Assembly (NCBI GenBank): GCA_018350325.1
Contig: JAEVLN010000006.1
Location: forward strand, 124,001-188,000
Reading direction: 5' to 3'
Origin: Globodera rostochiensis
Taxonomy: Eukaryota > Nematoda > Chromadorea > Rhabditida > Heteroderidae
Length of the DNA: 64,000 nt
Positions within the stretch are counted from its first letter, which is position 1. Each line of letters starts with the position of its first letter. The position numbers and the translations under genes are program-made. The notes under the pieces are model-generated. The model was given only the letters and a program-made list of their open reading frames with translations. It ran no database searches and was not told the origin of the DNA. Shown here piece by piece: positions 11,401-23,199 of this stretch.

Positions 11401-14117
11401 AGGCGCTTAAAGAAGTAAATGAGCAGCTAAAGTCGAGAAATGAAAAAGAAGAGGTTACAAAATTTTGTTTAAAGGGTAATAAATTATTTCGGTGATTAGA
11501 ATTCTGCCAATGACCAATTGTACGAATTGCGGACCGATCTTGAACAAAAGGAGAAGCTAATTGCCTATTTGCAAAGCGTTGTTCAGCCAAAACAAATGCA
11601 AAAACTTCCGCGTCATCGCTCTTCGCTACTTTCCGATGGAACCGATCTCTCCGTCTGCTTTTGCTTTCCTTGTGACAATCTGTACAAATTAAGGAAATCG
11701 AAATGGAGTACAAGCAGTGTCTTCAGCTGGAAGCGGAGAGGAATCAGCTCAAAATGAGTCTTGAAAATCGACGCAAAGGTAAGAATCTAAAATTATATTA
11801 TAAATATTGGACTTTTAGTGTTGAGTGAAAGGCAAAACGACCCGACTCCAACGCGAAAGGAGCAACCGGACTTCCCCAGTTCGCCGACGAGCGTTTCTCA
11901 TTCACATCTGAAGCAATTAAAACAATCTCTGCTTTTTATATTATTTTTCTTCAGAAACAGTTCGACGGATTCCACTCTCAGCGGTCCCCGTTTCCCGGGC
12001 ATAATGCGACATGACATTCCACATCGATGGAAGCGACACTTTGTCACAGTTGCAACGGTTATCGAAAGCGTTCTTTGTCTTCATCTCCCTCCCTCAATGA
12101 TGTTTTCTTTTTTGTAGAATAAGTGTCAAGCGTGTTTGGACGGTCTCCCGTACTTTCGTCTTGTTTTCCGATGTCGCGACTGTTCTTTGACAGTTCATCC
12201 GCACTGCTTGAACAACGTGGTCAACACTTGTGGGCTTCCGACGGAATGTGCCAATTTTTATTTGGACACCCATTCGATTTCCTGTGAAAAAATGACTGGT
12301 TGGGTGAAGCTTTGGCGTCTTTCCGCCGCCTTTCATGGACCGGATGGCGCCGCTCGATGGCTTAACGCCTGGGCAGTGATCGATGACCACCGACTTTCTT
12401 TCTTCGACACTGACCAATTGGCAGTCAGTGAGGGGGCCGTGCCCTTCTTGACCATCGATTTGGACCGTGACCATTGGCGCATTTACAATCAGACAACGGA
12501 AAAGCCATTGGATGGTGTTCGTAGAGAAGAGATGTCACTGTTAATTGAACTAAAAATGCCAGAGTATGAAAAATATTCCTTCATCCGAAATAAAAATGTC
12601 GTTTTGCAGTTATATTCTGTTCATGCTGGCGCCAACGGTTCAAGCAAAACAGCGGTGGGTGCAAGCACTGCAATTGGCCACGAGGTTAGTTATGGGGACA
12701 TCGTTTTGTGGACATTTTACGTCTTTTACTTCGACCTCTTCAATTTTAGTCGCCGTGTCTTTGTGCAGCGTCGTCCCTCCTCCACCATCGTCAGCAATGC
12801 TTTATTGTTAGCGCTCGATAAGCCTCGCGACCTGTGCATCAACTGCACGGTTATTCTGCGCGACGAATGGCTTCTGATCGGTGCCCAGGAGGGTTTGTTC
12901 GCGACGTCGATGGCCCAGCAGCAATTGCGTGCCCCCTTCCAAATTGCCGGCGTGTCCAGGATGTACTGGATGGAGTTGTTGCCCGAGTTCGACATGCTTC
13001 TCGCTATTTGCGGTTCTGCTCGTCACTTGGCCGTCGTCCACCTCCAACAGCTCCACCGAGCGTTCAAAGCGGAGCAGCAGCCGCGGGTGTACCTCACTAA
13101 CATCGCCAACATTGAGCAGTGCCACATTGCGGTGGTGAGCAAACCGGAACATCATCGGGACAAACGGTTTTTGGCCTACTTTCGTTCCACTCTTTATTTG
13201 TTTGTGGTTCCAGATTTGTGTATATTGCCACTATTGACGAAATAATTATTCTCCACTATGTCGTCAAACTGGGTGTCTTTTCACCCATTAAGCAAATTAA
13301 AACGGAGGAGCCGTGCACATGCATTTGCTCGACTTCTTCCGGCTTCATTTTTGGGGCCGACAATTTTCATTTTGCACGATTTGAGGACAATTTTACGATG
13401 CCTTCTCCACTTGTGGTGGAAAATTGCCCTTTCGACTTTCCCGTCGCCGCCGTCGAAATATCGGACAACGAATTTTTGTTGGCATTCCATAGTGAGTTTC
13501 ACTTAAATTATTAGATAAATTGAATGCATTGCTCTCGTTTCAGACTTTGGATTGTTCGTCAATTCGCAAGGGAAGCGGACCCGAAACAAAAACATTGAGT
13601 GGGAGAAGGTTCCGCTGGAATTCGGTAGGCCAATGCCGCACGCTAATCAATACAGGACTCCAATACAGTATACACTTCGCCATACTTGTACATTGTGTAC
13701 TGTGAGTTCCTCGAGGTAATTCGCGTTGCTCCATACGTTGGACCGGACTCCAGGTTGCTCATTTGGTTTGCTTCAGCGATTGGGATTGGAACAACAACAG
13801 AATGGGGAGATACAGAAACATATTTTTGCATTTCATTTAGCACTATAACCGATGATCGCAATCTGTTCAAGTGTCGGTCGGCACATCGCACCGGCCATGG
13901 ACTGAACTCGAGCGAAGTACTCTTTGCGGTTTCAAGCGTTGACAGAGTGGAACTCCATCTATTTGGCCATGCTGACGCGGATCAACACCAGCAGCAGGTC
14001 CTATATTTGTCCATCTTATGAAATTCGTTGCTTTTGTTTAAGGGCGTTAAGTCGATACTCAAACGAAAAATGAACGATGCATCCGTACATCATTCCACGT
14101 CGAAAAGGAAATACTGA
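8471..14117 (+). CDS. Citron-like protein: coiled coil, C1, PH and CNH domains, no kinase domain seen
   Basis: Citron proteins are Rho/Rac effectors that stabilise the midbody ring in cytokinesis. Exon 1 (8471-8521) starts MSSTDKLLSITKR; exon 2 (8692 to about 8780) and exons from 9357 to about 11760 encode a long charged coiled coil (leucine heptads with many E/K/Q). The next part has a C1 zinc domain starting HDIPHRW (about 12005), then NKCQACLDG, CRDCSLTVHPHC and TCGLPTEC (from about 12118). A PH domain follows (GWVKLWRL, WLNAWAVIDDHRLSFFD; about 12300-12690). A CNH propeller runs from about 12810 to 14010 (INCTVILRDEWLLIGAQEGL; SPYLYIVYCEFLEVIRV after the 44-bp intron 13625-13668). The domain order matches animal citron rather than MRCK/ROCK, but no kinase domain precedes the coil. 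Exon 1 has a short open 5' side and the divergent set-4 gene limits upstream space, so a kinase-less form is likely. Confidence 0.82.
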
Positions 14118-14284
14118 CAGTTACATTTCAATAAGTTTGTGTTTACGTATCATGTAGTATTTGGATTGGGTATTTTGATATTAACCATTCGTCGTTCTTT
14201 CTACAACTTTTATATGCATAAAAGTGAGTATCCGCACATCTTCAGACTTTGGATGAGAAATTGGGGAATTTTGGTTGAGAAATG

Positions 14285-14560
14285 CGTTTTTTCTTGGGTA
14301 TATATAAGAGTACGACACGAATCCGAGCTCGGATTTTGCGAATGTCGAACTCCGAATTCGAACAATTTTCAATAGGCACGCGAAAAAATATTTATGCATA
14401 AGACAAAGGTTTCAAAAAAACGTGTAATAATGACAGAACAAAACAATTCAATCGTTAATGGGGTAGAATGTGCAATGTAAAAAATTTGTTGGATTTTGAA
14501 CTTTCGAAAAATGTTCGAATTCGCGCTCGGTGTTTGCCATTTGCAATTCTTCTGTCGTTT
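14285..14560. repeat. Dispersed repeat, copy of 28765-28965
   Basis: The stretch beginning ACACGAATCCGAGCTCGGAT and continuing through GTCGAACTCCGAATTCGAAC, GTAATAAT and AATGTGCAAT is matched over about 200 bp by 28765-28965. A partly inverted GTTCGAATTCGCGCTCGG follows at about 14513. It looks like a small inverted-repeat element just downstream of the citron-like gene. The open frame on the minus strand here (14455-14733) is not convincing as a gene. Confidence 0.6.
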
Positions 14561-15147
14561 CTAAAAAAAATACCAAACGGTGTGCCAAATGGTTGATTTT
14601 GATTTAATACAGCGGGTGCGAGATCAACTGAAACTTTGAGTACATGCCGAGGCACTTTTTGTTTGTCAATTGTAATTTGAAGTTGCCTCTCTCCCCCCGA
14701 TAGTGGTACTCGGATAATCAGCCGAACAAACAAAAATTCGTAGTGTTAAACAGTAAGGGAAAAATGTAAAGTAACATTGGATTATTTGGATGAATTGAGG
14801 CACTGAATTAAGGACAACTTGGTTATTATTATACATCCATGTGATTGTGGAAATTAAAGGTGTTCTGGGACCATGATGCCTTTGGAGAGGTTCGTTGGAA
14901 AAGCACCGTTTGGAAATGCCGGATGTCATTACCCACATTTGTGGGCAGAATGACTCAGTCAGAACGTAGCCGGGGGGGGGGGGGAATTTCAGACAATTCG
15001 TTGGACAGAAAAAGTCGTGACCATCTGAATAGAGGCCGGTTAGTTTTTTTACCATTTCCTCCACCTCTCCCTGAACTTGTTCTGTCCTGAACACCAACTC
15101 GGCCGTTTTTGGTTCTGACTGAATCTACAAAATGCAAAACTGAAACA
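14561..15147. other. Intergenic region with unresolved minus-strand coding potential
   Basis: A minus-strand stretch from about 15130 to 15055 reads as a plausible exon (after a TTGTAG acceptor: IQSEPKTAELVFRTEQVQGE..., ending ATG|GTAAAA). Shorter possible exons follow near 14870-14960 (NDIRHFQTVLFQR). No family is recognised, and a poly-C run interrupts the region. It could be an alternative 3' part of the CHIC-like gene, a small separate gene, or chance. Confidence 0.25.
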
Positions 15148-15841
15148 CTAATCTGGTATGGAAAGGGGAATTCTTGGCAACGTTTCCAGCAAAAGTACGT
15201 ATTCTGTCAGGCGATTGGACGGTTCAACCGGAAGCCTGGCCAACTTCCTAAAGTTGCCATCCAACTAATTGACTAAAAGGATTGATTACCAATGTAAGCC
15301 GAGTTTGTTGTACAACTGTTGGTTCTCACGGTCCAGTGTCTTTTCAAGTGCAGAAACGGTCTAAAGCACGCTGAAGGGCATTTAGCTAATTAACGCCCCC
15401 CCCCCAGCGCAAATTGCGTCAATTAATTCAGACTCACCCTTCTGTTCAAACAGACCACCGGCCATAGGGAAATTCCGAAGCTGCAACAGCAAAACAGCAA
15501 CCCGCAGATCAACCAGCGCATGTTTCTGCTCACATTCCTCTGAAGAACGTAATTCACACGTCGCATTGTGTCGTGGAATTCTTCGGGCGCCAATTTCCCC
15601 GTCAGAGAACTCGGAAATTCCGTGCAAAAACGCGAATTAAGGCCAAACCTTTTAAGCAAAAAATGCGATATGATATTTTTCTTGTTGTTCGCAAAGAATT
15701 CGCTTGGAAAAGTGCCGTTTCTCACATTGTTAAATGTCCAACTCCGCGAATGACTATCGGTTCTGGAGTGCTCGTCCAATTCTGTTTTGGTAAATTGTCC
15801 AAGTCCTCGTCGCTTTCCATGCGCTCAATTTCATCCTCCAT
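15148..15841 (-). CDS. CHIC1/CHIC2-type cysteine-rich hydrophobic protein
   Basis: CHIC proteins are small palmitoylated membrane-associated proteins of the Golgin-A7/ERF4 superfamily, found at the plasma membrane and on vesicles. Four exons: 15726-15841 (start MEDEIERMESDEDLDN, ending VIRGVGHLT), 15438-15648 (FGLNSRFCTEFPSS, LTGKLAPEEF, then RWLICGLLFCCCSFGISLWP), about 15285-15362 (ALEKTLDRENQQLYNKLGLHW) and about 15148-15225 (EYVLLLETLPRIPLSIPD, stop). The EFPSSLTGK...PEEF block, the Cys-rich hydrophobic stretch and the terminal EYV-L-E-LP-IP segment all fall in the same order as in vertebrate CHIC2. Splice phases join cleanly. The length, about 160 residues, is normal. Confidence 0.9.
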
Positions 15842-16544
15842 GGGGTATAAAACACAAACAATCAAAAAATAACCTTAGAACAAATTGGAAAAGTAGGGAA
15901 ACAGATCCTTTTTACTTTATTTTTAGAGCCCGGCGGAAACGGGATTCCCGCGGGAAAAAGTACGGGATTCCCGTTCCCGTTATATTGTTGAATATTTTTA
16001 AAAATTCAAAATATTGGTGAATTCATTGTTGATTTTAAAATATTTATTTCCACTGCCGAGTTGTCCAGTGCCGAATTGTCCTTACTCCGAATTGGAGGGG
16101 TACTTTTTTTAAAGAACAATATTTGTTAAGAAAATTGGTGAGCATTTTTTTTTGTAAAAGTGCGTAAAGTAATTAATTTTTTATTAGAAAACATTGACTT
16201 CAAAATAAAAATCCATAAATTATCATTAGAGAGCGGATTTTCAGGTTTTAATCTATTTGTTTTTTGCGAACGGGGTTTGACGAGAGAAGCCCCGAAATAG
16301 CATTAATTTCGAATATATATAATTTATGCGGATCTGGGTCACTCTCGTATAAGATAGAAATACTAATTTATCCGAGGATCTGAACGAGACCATTAAACGT
16401 CGTCGGTAGAGATCGGAAAAGTAAGCTCACGAGGTACGCAAAATGACAATAAGCTCTGGTTCTAGGGCTTTGTGTTGGTGGGCACAAATTGATTCGATAT
16501 GCCGTCGTATTATGTGATGGAAATGGAAACAAAGAAAGGGGAAA
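15842..16544. other. AT-rich intergenic region
   Basis: No gene is visible. Around 15928-15990 there is a short palindromic G/C patch (GGGATTCCCG repeated, CCCGCGGG) that resembles the tip of a small inverted-repeat element. The rest is AT-rich sequence between the CHIC-like 5' end and the 3' end of the TBC gene. Confidence 0.5.
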
Positions 16545-19500
16545 TCAATGCGTGTCGAGATTCTTCATTTCTTGAAAAGTCTGCAACTTTTGACGAGCAA
16601 TGTTCAGCAGGTCGTCGACGTTGTGTTTCTCCGCCATTTCGTTGAAGAATTTAATCACATCCGTAAAGTCCATTTCGTTTTCTATCAAAACCTCCCTAAA
16701 TGGTCGGCAACAAATAAGGCCAATCAGTCTTTTGGGTTGCCTGTATTGGGTCAACAGTGCCAGTCCAAAGAACAGCTCGAAATGGCGTGAACAACTCATT
16801 TCCGCCGCCCAAATCACCTCCCAAAGCTGAAACACCTCCCCGTAGACCAATTCTAAAGAAATTTTGATGATAAAATGACGAAACGAAGATCAATTTGCCT
16901 CTTTTGAAGTCGAGCAAAAGCCATCTGTAGAAGACGACGAAGGAGTAATCGATGTTGCGCATCAGCTGGCAGTACAGCTCGGGGTCCATCACCTCCACAA
17001 GAGAACGCTGCAAAAAACTCAAAAATCTCCCGCCAAATTCCCCATGAAATAGCCGACATTCTGTTAAAGACGGAGATGAATTCCCGGGTTTTAAATACTT
17101 TCAGAAAAGTGCCAAAATTTTGCCCATTTTAGTCTTAGCCAGAGATGCCATCCGATAAGTGCCGTACGTACAAAGTTTTTCAGGCTCTCTTCCATGCCGC
17201 CGTTTTGGGTGCTCTGCGGAAAGTTCCGTCGCATTCGCCGCATCATTCGTTCGAAACAGGCCAAGGTTAACGCCTCGTCCCCAAACACCACCAAAAGAGG
17301 AGCGACCAAATCGCACATTCCCTGCACGTAACCGTCCTCAAGATCCAACTTCAGCCGACGATAAATGTAAGTGCAAATTATCCGTTGGAGAACATCCAAA
17401 TTGTCCCGTTTGGAATAGAATTTGATGGTCCGATCACAGCGCTCGACGTCCTTTTGGATTCGGAGCAAATTGTCAGCAAATTCCTTCGCAAACGCCTAAA
17501 ACATGAAAGGTTCATCAGCAGAAACTTCCAAATCACCCAATGGCACCTTTTCCGGCAATTCGCCCGACTTTACACCTTCAGAGAACACGCCACAAAACTT
17601 CTCAAAAACATCGGTGCTGCTCATTGAACCGTTTCCATTCGATGTAAAATGTTTGGGCGAAATGTCCACACTTTGCTGGCTGACTAAAGCTTCGACGCTG
17701 AAGAAGTGTTCCATTTTTTGCATGGAAAACCTTTTTCCAGCGCGAATTCGCCTTCCACCCGAGTCCACTCCCCCAAATCGCGTCGGTACGTCTCGCCAAC
17801 GGCGTCCAACTCGACTCGTCCAAAGTCTTCGTGCCAATCGACCAATCGAAGCAAATAGGGCCACACTTGCGCCCTCAGCGATGGCTCAACCCCCCAAAAG
17901 TAAACTCTCGTGAGGAACTGCTTGTAGAGAATGATCTATGAAACGCAAAGCCCGAAAATTAAATTCAGAAAATGTCGGCAATTCGTTTTACCGTCTTTTC
18001 AGAACGACAAATTTTCCAGAACACTTGATTCACCGGCATTTCAATGCCATCCGAATTCGGCATAAACCCATCGACGGCCACAATGGTGGCCAGATTCAGT
18101 CGAATTTTGCGCAGATGTTGCGAATAAGTGAGCCACCCCAAGAAGGCTCTGGACAGAATCTGACTTTGCATGGCGTTCGTCGCATTGCTTAACGTCTCTC
18201 TGAAAATGTTTTAAAGTTTTGTTGAACAAATCGCAATTATTAAATTCGCCAAACCGCAGCGAAATCTTTTGCTCGTCGCCCTTCGATTCTTGCGTGGAAG
18301 AAGCGGGACTAAATTCAAATTTATAATTGGGGGGGGGGCGGCGACAGCACTCGCCTTTCTGTCGGCACTTTCTGATCGAGACTCGGCGAGGCAAAGGAAA
18401 TGATTCGGAACACCAACTCAGACCCGGACTTTCCAACAAAAGAACTTTTGCCAGAAGGAAAATCCGCCGATTTTACCATTGCCAATGGACTTTTAGCGCT
18501 TGTGTCGGCACAGAAAGTTTCTAAATTCAAACTTCTTAGATTAAACACATTCTTTTGCCGCAAGGACCTGTGGAAATGCATCCAAAGTTAACGGAGTTTA
18601 ACGGAGGGTCGATTTTAAACAGAGGGCCCAGGGCGCCCTCCAACGACTTCAAGAATGAGAAGCAATGCTGCTCCAGAGAGAAGGAAAAAGAGAACTGCTG
18701 CACGCCATCGAAATCGATGAGAACGACCGTTGTTGAGAGAGTGCCGTCTAAAGGGGGGGAGGGGAGATGCCATCGCCCAATTCTCGCAACTGCAGGCACT
18801 GACCGCGTCTGTGCAGGTGCAAATGGGAAATAGTCTCAAATCTTATCGACACCGGCGCACAGAACGAGACGTGATTTGGACTTTTCAGCGCATTCGTAGA
18901 TGAACCGGACCTGAGTTTGGAAAATGCTGACCGTCTCTCACAATTGGGGGGGGGGGGGGGGATCTTAATAAAGCTTGGAGCTCCTCCAACCACTAAATTG
19001 GGACCTATTCACCCTAAACCGGGGATTTCCTGCTTATTTGTTAGCCCTGCTCTATTCATTCAACCAAAGGCGACTCGTACTTCGAAAGAAGAAGCGAATT
19101 CGGAATCCACTTGAGAAGAAGCAGTCGGTTTTGGTCGTGATGGAGAGACAAATACCCTGCAAAAGAAAGTTCCGCCCGAATTGGGCAATCCGTCGCTTCT
19201 CTTTACCAGGAATTTCGCTGTCGCCAGTGAAGGCGAGAACGTTGTTTTTCCCGAACAGAAAGGAAGTCCTCAGATTTTGCTGATGGAAAGTGAAAGCGCT
19301 TTCGTGGCTCGACGACGCCGAATTAATTTCCGGAGAAGGGACAACACTTGCCCCTCTCCTGAGAAGCTGTTTAAACGAAGTGATCGCATAAAGCCCAATT
19401 ATTTAAGCCTTTCATTTTACCGCCAGAGGTGGCCTCCTCTTCGGCGTTCCTCTGAGAGTTGGAGCATTTGTTTCGGAAGTGCTGCTGACATTGTACATAT

Positions 19501-19634
19501 TGTCGTTGCCCCCAAAGTCGCTGCACCAAAGCCCATCCAATCCCACCCAATTTTCGACTATTTATTAGTGCTAAAAAATATGATTAAATAATTCGTGGTC
19601 TGTTACCATAAAATTGATGCTCAAAAACCTGGCC
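16545..19634 (-). CDS. SGSM/RUTBC-type TBC domain Rab GTPase-activating protein
   Basis: SGSM1/2 proteins (C. elegans TBC-8 type) stimulate GTP hydrolysis on Rabs in vesicle traffic. Reading from the 5' end on the minus strand: an upstream exon at 19607-19634 (GQVFEHQFY), [11 protein letters not shown], then [14 protein letters not shown] (about 19260) and [17 protein letters not shown] (about 19130), which are hallmark blocks of the SGSM PH-like Rab-binding module. This module continues with [28 protein letters not shown] and ELVFRIIS. The middle part has [19 protein letters not shown] and [18 protein letters not shown]. The TBC core has [30 protein letters not shown], the [15 protein letters not shown] finger and [17 protein letters not shown] before the stop at 16545. 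The N-terminal RUN domain expected in this family was not found. It could lie in small exons in 19635-20303, or be lost. The true start is unresolved. Confidence 0.82.
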
Positions 19635-20303
19635 CTGAATGACTAATAGCGATCGGAGAGAAAGCCGGGCGCAGGTACCCGGGGGTTTCCAGCTCACCCT
19701 GAGGTCCGGTCGGGTCCAAAACAAGAAAAGTTCGGTCTCATTCGGCCGATCGACTGACTATCTCCATGGAACTTTCCGTGCCTTGCTTACAGTTGCTGCT
19801 TTTTGTTTTCGTCTATTTTGCCTTACTTTGTGTCTGCCAACGAAGCAAAAGCAACTGCAATTTCTCCCCCCTCTTCCTTTTGTTCTCTTCTCAACATGTC
19901 TTATCACTATTAGCAACGTTATTTTACCCTCTACCCCCCCCCCCGCCCACCCTTGCCATCGATTTTCCACTTTTTTGGTTTTTCTTCTCCATTGTCCATT
20001 ATCGGTCGGACCTTTTGTCCTTTTTCCCGTTACCGGAGATTGGCGCCGACCCAACAAGTTCGAAACGTTAAAACTTTTTGGTTAGTTGACCAAGTTAAAT
20101 AACCTTAGTATTATTAAAATTGCCCCTCCCCCCGAAATCCAAGGGGCTGGCTATGGTCTCCTGCGCTGTTGTGCATTAATCGCTTTTACTTTACAATTAA
20201 AAAGCAAATTATTTACATGATAAAGTGAGGGGAAATACGGCGCACAGAAAATTTGTTTAGAGACGTAGCCAAAAGGTTTGTATGATGGCAACTAACAAAA
20301 AGA
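19635..20303. other. Region upstream of the SGSM-like gene
   Basis: No convincing exon. Plus- and minus-strand open frames here (19639-20085 and 19758-20057) are low-complexity pyrimidine-rich sequence with a poly-C run at about 19935. Any missing 5' exons of the SGSM-like gene would have to be here, because the next gene on the same strand ends at 20304. Confidence 0.45.
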
Positions 20304-22745
20304 CTAATTCTGTTGATGGCTTCCGATTGAATTTATCCCTGAATTTTGGTGACCTCGACTGCTGTTTGTCCTGCCACCTTTGACATATTTTGGACGGGGT
20401 TTATTAGCAAAGAGCATGTCCCTGGAGTAATAAAAGCCACGGTTGACCCAATGTCCGTAAATGGCGAAGGATGCGCCTGCAAAGAAAGTAGATCGGGTTA
20501 ACTTGCTCAAGCATGGGTAAGTACTTTCGGCCTCGTGTCGAATTTCCCTGCTCCGGTACGGCCTCGCCCTAAGCTCAGCTGAAATAAAGCAATAAACTTT
20601 GATGAAACTAAAGGAAAGAACCTCTGTCGAATTTAAGTTTGAGCTGTTTGAAGTTCCGAAGCCGCACCATAAAACAGATCGAATGTTGGACGACTCGAAA
20701 AAGTCGTCTTAGTTGTGGAAGGGACCGTCTAAGCGACGGAGTCTCGACCATTCTCGCGGGTGAGGTGAGAACGCCCATCCCCGCGGTCATCCACGGATGG
20801 CTTAGACATTCGCGACTCGATATTCTGACTGCCGGATTGACCATCAACAGACGTCGGATCTGCGGCGAAAACGACTTGGTTAGGGTTCAACATTCCAATC
20901 TGTGGGCTCGGTAGCATTGATCAATCAAGTGACGTTTAAGGGATTCAGTAAAAAAGGCTTACAAATAGTTCAGAACAATTGGGATAAAGCTGATCTGTTC
21001 TGTCCCGGGTCTCTCAACTTCTGTTTGTGCCAAACCCACCAAATCCTTCGCCTCCTCCGACACACTTTCCCATTGTTCTTTATCAAATTCGTAACGGCCC
21101 TCTTGCACCAATCGCATCATTCGTAACTGCTGTCGATGATAGAAAGGGGCGTATCCGGCCAGCAGTGTGTACATGATCACTCCGAGCGCCCACTCGTCCA
21201 CCTCCAACCCGTAGCCCTCCGCGTCCTCGTACATCTGACAGCGCAGCGTCTCGGGCGCCAAATATCCGGGAGTACCGAAGAGATCTGACGAAGCAGAAAA
21301 GATTAAAGTGAATTCGCCCAATTATTTGTGCTTAATGGGTCTAATCCATAAAATCCCCAAAGAAAGTGCTCGCCCGGTTGAAATTTGCACCTCTCAGTTT
21401 TTGGTCCGGTTCCAATTGTTTAGCGAAGCCAAAGTCACTGACCACCACGCGCTTGTCATCAATGCACAGAATATTCTCGAGCTACAAAGAAAGAATAAGC
21501 ATTTAGGCAAATGTACCCATTGCAGATAAAATAAATTTGTGCAAATAAACAAACTTTCAAGTCGCGATGGATGATTCTTTTCTGAAAATAAATATAAATT
21601 AGAGCCCGGAATTTTGGCCCACCCGGATCTTTAACACAAAGAACTTTTCGTACTTTTTTTTTAATATGCACTTGCGGTTAATTTATGATATTAAGCCGTA
21701 AGGAAATTTTTTAGAACTTTTAAGATTTTAATTAAGAAAATGTGAGGGTTTTTTTTTTGTAAAAGTGCATAAAGAAAAAGCTTATTATAAAAAACTCGCT
21801 TAAATCATTCGAAATGTTAGAAAATTTCGAGTTTTTTTGTGGACAAAATCCCAGTATAGGATAATCCGAGGTTTGCTCAAAACCACGGATTCCGGATAAT
21901 ATGGTCCCAGGTTCTAATAAAAATATTCTGATCAAAAACTCTCCTACAACCAATTTGTTCGTCCCATTTACCAACCGAGTGCAAATATCGAACACCGTCA
22001 AACCTGTAAAACGGGGACAACATTGGACACATTTACTACGGAATAAAGGCCAAACGCACAATTGCCGCATGACAAGCCTCGTCCGTTTTTCACTGAATGT
22101 GACCGATTTGTTCAGCGCTTCAAACAATTCGCAACGGGCCAATTCAAAAATGGCGAACAAAAACGTTGGCGTTGTAAAAAACTCGTGCAAACAAACTGAA
22201 AGAAGAAAAGGTCAGACAATAAAACAGAATGTCAGAAAAAGCACTGATGGAAGGATGCCCGGAGAGCAACTTGAGAAGCCGAACTTCCGAAAGAGTCTCT
22301 TCCCCGAGACGCTTCGCCTCCCTCTCGGATTGTCTTTCTGTGCTCAAATCGACAATTTTCACGGCGTATTGCTTCTTGGATTCTGTCAATTTGAAAGAAT
22401 TTGTTGACCAAATCTTTGACGGTCTCACCTTTCTCCACACAACGCCTCACAACAGAAGCGAGTCCCCGACCGATCACCTGAAAAGGTCCGCCGTCCTATT
22501 TAGTAGGTCCATAATTGGATGTTCTTAACCCCTTTCCTAAATAAAATGGAAGCTTCCCCCCCCCCTTCTGCCGGTGACTAAAACGACTCCCCCCCCCCCC
22601 CACCTCTTTGGGTTCATAGACAGTGTAAAAACCGCTTGACTGCTGTGCCGCCACTAAATTTTTGCAGCCGTAATAGAAAAACAAAAACAAATATCGAACT
22701 CAACTCACCCCGGATCGCCTCTTCCAGGTCCCTTTGCACGGTCAT
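20304..22745 (-). CDS. phkg-1: Phosphorylase b kinase gamma catalytic subunit
   Basis: This Ser/Thr kinase subunit phosphorylates glycogen phosphorylase to start glycogen breakdown. Exon 1 starts MTVQRDLEEAIRG (ATG at 22743-22745). The next exon ends FYTVYEPKE and splices to VIGRGLASVVRRC, the glycine loop. The ATP-anchoring lysine is in QYAVKIVD; IIHRDLK (about 21565) is the catalytic loop, spliced to LENILCIDD; VVVSDFGFAK holds the DFG; and FGTPGYLAPETL and VDEWALGVIMYTLLAGYAPF follow (about 21280-21140). The tail VNPAVRISSRECLSHPWM leads to the calmodulin-binding region, and the last exon (SFAIYGHWVNRGFYYSRDMLF) matches the conserved C-terminal IYGHWVKKG segment of vertebrate gamma subunits. 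Catalytic residues are intact. The usual HRDLKPEN appears as HRDLKLEN at the splice junction. The intron around 21590-21900 is AT-rich. Confidence 0.9.
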
Positions 22746-23199
22746 TTACCATCGGCTTACCCGCTTTTTAAACGTAAGTAAATGCTCAAATGCCAAAATA
22801 CTAATATAAATTTAAAAATCGCAATAATTCCTTTCGATTGCATGCCATCGATAAATTAATGACATTGATATTAAACCTCTTTTTTATAATTGCATCCAAA
22901 ACAAAACAAGCACATAAAATACGATGAGCAATAATCTGTTCACTCCTAACAAACATTTGGAGACGGGGGAGGGGGGGTAAAGTGAGTCACACAATAGCAA
23001 AAAAACAATACGAGGGGAATGAGAGAAGGGAATTTGAATTGACCCTTGAGGAAGCATTTGGAGTATCGGCCATTTGGTTATTAACAGCCAGAAAATTACC
23101 TATTTGCCAGTCTCAGCAGCAATAAAACAAATCCTTGTGGAAAAAGACTGAGTCAATTCCCTTAACAGCCGATCCGGCACGCGGTCGCCAGAGGCAACA
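22746..23199. other. Intergenic region between phkg and naa-15
   Basis: AT-rich spacer without a recognisable gene. It contains the phkg 5' flank and the 3' flank of the next minus-strand gene. An alternative last exon of the NAA15 gene (ATAATGTTGCCT..., stop near 23163) is possible but not required. Confidence 0.45.

Noticed and set aside
19639..20085. 148-codon plus-strand open frame
   Set aside because: Pyrimidine-rich low complexity, no motif, no splice support.
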